From Quisquiliibacterium sp. (lineage in GTDB: Bacteria; Pseudomonadota; Gammaproteobacteria; Burkholderiales; Burkholderiaceae_E): a DNA stretch of 7,541 bases. Where the stretch lies: contig JALRBB010000023.1 in the NCBI GenBank assembly GCA_023257915.1, forward strand, positions 1 through 7,541, given 5' to 3'. The notes under the pieces were generated by a model. It made no database searches. It saw only the letters and a program-made list of their open reading frames with translations, and had not been told where the DNA came from. A program made the position numbers and the translations under genes. This document shows positions 6,065-7,541 of this stretch, in pieces (position 1 is the first letter of the stretch; every line of letters begins with the position of its first letter).

Positions 6065-6913
6065 TTAGTCGTTCAAAAAGTTTTCGACGAGCGCAATTTG
6101 CTGGTCGCTGATCAATGTGGGCGCATGCCCCACGTCCGGGATTTCGACGATCCGGGCACGCGGCCCACGTTGCTGCATCGTCGCCGCGGTTTGCTCACTG
6201 AGGATTGCCGAAGTTTGTCCACGCAGCACACGGACCGGGCAGCGGATTGCGTCGTACACCGGCCACAGATCCGCCGCGGGCGCTGCAGCCGCCGCCTTGA
6301 ACGCGACTGCAATCGCAGGGTCATAGTGAAAGGTCCAGCGTCCGTCTCGCTGGACAACGTAATGCTGTGAGAGGAAACGAAACTGCTGGTCCGTGTGAAC
6401 CCCAAACTCCCCCATCCGGCCACGCAGATTACGCTCACCTTCCTCGAAGCTAGAAAACGTCGGATCGTCACCAATGTAGGACGCGATGCGATCCAGCCCG
6501 ACCTGACCGAGTACCGGTCCGATGTCGTTGATGATCAGACGATTCAGCGCATTTCTCGGCATCGATGCGAGGATCATGCCGATAATGCCGCCCATCGAAG
6601 TCCCCAGCCAGGTCAATTCCTCGACATCCAGACGGGCGATCAGCGTGACGCAATCGGCCAGGTACTGAGGAACCGAATACAGCACTGGATCCCGTGCGAA
6701 GTCCGACCGTCCGCGGCCCAGCATGTCTGGGCAGATCACCCGATACCGGTCTGAGAGGTGCCGAGCCAGCGGATCGAAATCACGCCCGTTGCGCGTCAAT
6801 CCATGCACGCACAGCAGCACCGGCGCATCTGGATCCCCCCACTGCGTGTAAGCGATCTGGTGCAAGCCCAGAGGGCTGGCGCAGGTGACGTGATGCAAGG
6901 ACGGTTCGGCCAT
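6065..6913 (-). CDS. Alpha/beta hydrolase (esterase-like)
   Basis: This 282-residue, probably cytoplasmic alpha/beta-hydrolase-fold protein has no signal peptide. LLCVHGLTRNGRDF (oxyanion-hole HG at 37-38), PDMLGRGRSD, the nucleophile elbow GTSMGG with S106, LIINDIGPVL (D130) and DVGHAPTL (catalytic H263) are visible. In close relatives known to me the strand before the last helix reads RGxxSDxLS. Here it reads RGQTSAILS, so the expected Asp is Ala236 and the acid may be missing or supplied by D130. The substrate is unknown. An ester or 3-hydroxybutyrate oligomer role is only suggested by the divergent bdhA 44 bp away. The start at 6913 is supported by AGGGGG at 6918-6923; a TTG at 6955 would nearly touch bdhA and is rejected. 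It is followed by the RidA-family gene, likely cotranscribed. Confidence 0.9.
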   Translation of the reverse strand: MAEPSLHHVTCASPLGLHQIAYTQWGDPDAPVLLCVHGLTRNGRDFDPLARHLSDRYRVICPDMLGRGRSDFARDPVLYSVPQYLADCVTLIARLDVEELTWLGTSMGGIIGMILASMPRNALNRLIINDIGPVLGQVGLDRIASYIGDDPTFSSFEEGERNLRGRMGEFGVHTDQQFRFLSQHYVVQRDGRWTFHYDPAIAVAFKAAAAAPAADLWPVYDAIRCPVRVLRGQTSAILSEQTAATMQQRGPRARIVEIPDVGHAPTLISDQQIALVENFLND

Positions 6914-6917
6914 GTAG

Positions 6918-6923
6918 CCCCCT
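6918..6923 (-). promoter_or_regulatory. Ribosome-binding site deciding the hydrolase start
   Basis: AGGGGG on the minus strand lies 4 bp before the ATG at 6911-6913. It supports that start over the TTG at 6953-6955, which would add 14 residues unlike the family's usual MAEPSLHH-type N-terminus. Confidence 0.7.
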
Positions 6924-6929
6924 GTAAAA

Positions 6930-6939
6930 TCAGCGCTGA
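6930..6939. promoter_or_regulatory. 10-bp perfect palindrome in the hydrolase/bdhA divergent gap
   Basis: TCAGCGCTGA reads the same on both strands and lies in the middle of the 44-bp gap. A TAAAAT hexamer (6925-6930) directly before it could serve as the -10 of bdhA, although no good -35 precedes it. The palindrome would then overlap the bdhA start site and could be an operator controlling both genes. This is an inference from position and symmetry only. Confidence 0.3.
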
Positions 6940-6957
6940 ATGTTAACAGGAGCAATC

Positions 6958-7541
6958 ATGCTGAAAGGAAAGACCGCCTTGGTCACCGGCTCGACCAGCG
7001 GCATCGGGCTGGGCATGGCACGGGCGCTGGCTCGTTCGGGCGCCAATGTCGTGCTCAATGGATTCGGCCCCGCCGATGAAATCGAAGCACTACGCGCCGG
7101 GATCGAGCGCGAGTTCGGTGTTCAGGCAGCCCATGATGCCGCGGACATGACGCGCCCTGAGCAGATCGAGGCAATGATCCAAACTGCACAGGCCCGCTTC
7201 GGTTCCGTGGACATCCTGGTCAACAACGCGGGCATTCAGCATGTCTCTCCCATCGATCAGTTTCCCACTGAGCGATGGGATGCGATCATCGCGATCAACC
7301 TCTCATCGGCGTTTCATACGATCCGCTGCGCGCTGCCGGGCATGAAGGCGCGCGGCTGGGGGCGAATCGTCAATATCGCCTCCGTACACGGCCTGGTCGG
7401 GTCAATCGACAAGGTTGCGTATGTCGCCGCAAAGCACGGCATCGTCGGGCTGACCAAGGTGGTTGCCTTGGAAAATGCACGCTCGAAAATCACCTGCAAT
7501 GCGATTTGCCCAGGCTGGGTGCTGACCCCATTGGTGCAAAA
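6958..7541 (+). CDS. bdhA: D-3-hydroxybutyrate dehydrogenase, N-terminal three quarters (cut by window edge)
   Basis: The 194 visible codons encode a cytoplasmic short-chain dehydrogenase that oxidises D-3-hydroxybutyrate to acetoacetate with NAD+ (EC 1.1.1.30), a step in using polyhydroxybutyrate or ketone bodies. The Rossmann loop TGSTSGIG is at 10-17, NNAG at 89-92, and the catalytic tetrad is N114, S142, Y155 and K159. The substrate-pocket residues Q94, H144 and K152 known from the Pseudomonas fragi enzyme are all at the same positions. NAICPGWVLTPLVQ at 181-194 is the family's conserved stretch before the mobile lid. Family members are about 260 residues, so roughly 65 are missing beyond the edge. 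AGGAG (6948-6952) lies 5 bp before the ATG. It is divergent from the alpha/beta hydrolase with only 44 bp between. Confidence 0.96.
   Translation, partial: MLKGKTALVTGSTSGIGLGMARALARSGANVVLNGFGPADEIEALRAGIEREFGVQAAHDAADMTRPEQIEAMIQTAQARFGSVDILVNNAGIQHVSPIDQFPTERWDAIIAINLSSAFHTIRCALPGMKARGWGRIVNIASVHGLVGSIDKVAYVAAKHGIVGLTKVVALENARSKITCNAICPGWVLTPLVQ

Noticed and set aside
6914..6955. TTG start adding 14 residues to the hydrolase
   Set aside because: The ATG at 6913 has a strong AGGGGG site, and the extension would fill the divergent control region.

Overview
This is an ordinary, gene-dense chromosomal stretch of moderately high GC content. It looks betaproteobacterial, probably Burkholderiales. 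That placement is an inference from the gene families (PrpE, BdhA, SrkA, a FutA-type iron-binding protein with a Fur box) and codon usage; I cannot name a genus. I see no mobile element, CRISPR array, rRNA or tRNA.

Layout from left to right: (1) the N-terminal part of a UMF1/Atg22-like MFS transporter, minus strand, cut by the left edge; (2) divergent from it, srkA, a stress-response protein kinase, plus strand; (3) convergent with srkA, a complete prpE (propionyl-CoA synthetase), minus strand; (4) divergent from prpE, a secreted NlpC/P60 cell-wall peptidase, plus strand; (5) a 264-bp gap holding a good Fur-box promoter and a leader hairpin; (6) a periplasmic Fe(III)-binding protein, plus strand; (7) overlapping its 3' end by 26 bp on the other strand, a RidA-family gene that follows an alpha/beta hydrolase gene, both minus strand and likely one operon; (8) 44 bp away and divergent, the first three quarters of bdhA (D-3-hydroxybutyrate dehydrogenase), plus strand, cut by the right edge.

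Functionally the window mixes short-chain acid metabolism (propionate activation by PrpE, 3-hydroxybutyrate oxidation by BdhA, possibly the adjacent hydrolase) with iron uptake and envelope or stress functions. Genes alternate strand so often that only the hydrolase-ridA pair looks like an operon. No gap exceeds 300 bp. The most informative non-coding signal is a promoter (TTGCGA, 17 bp, TATAGT) whose -35 and spacer are covered by a 19-bp Fur-like inverted repeat. A long imperfect hairpin starts at about the predicted transcription start. I found no convincing new multi-gene system. The points worth a second look are this leader, the orphan state of the iron-binding protein, a probable catalytic-acid substitution in the hydrolase, the tiny divergent hydrolase/bdhA control region, and the convergent gene overlap.
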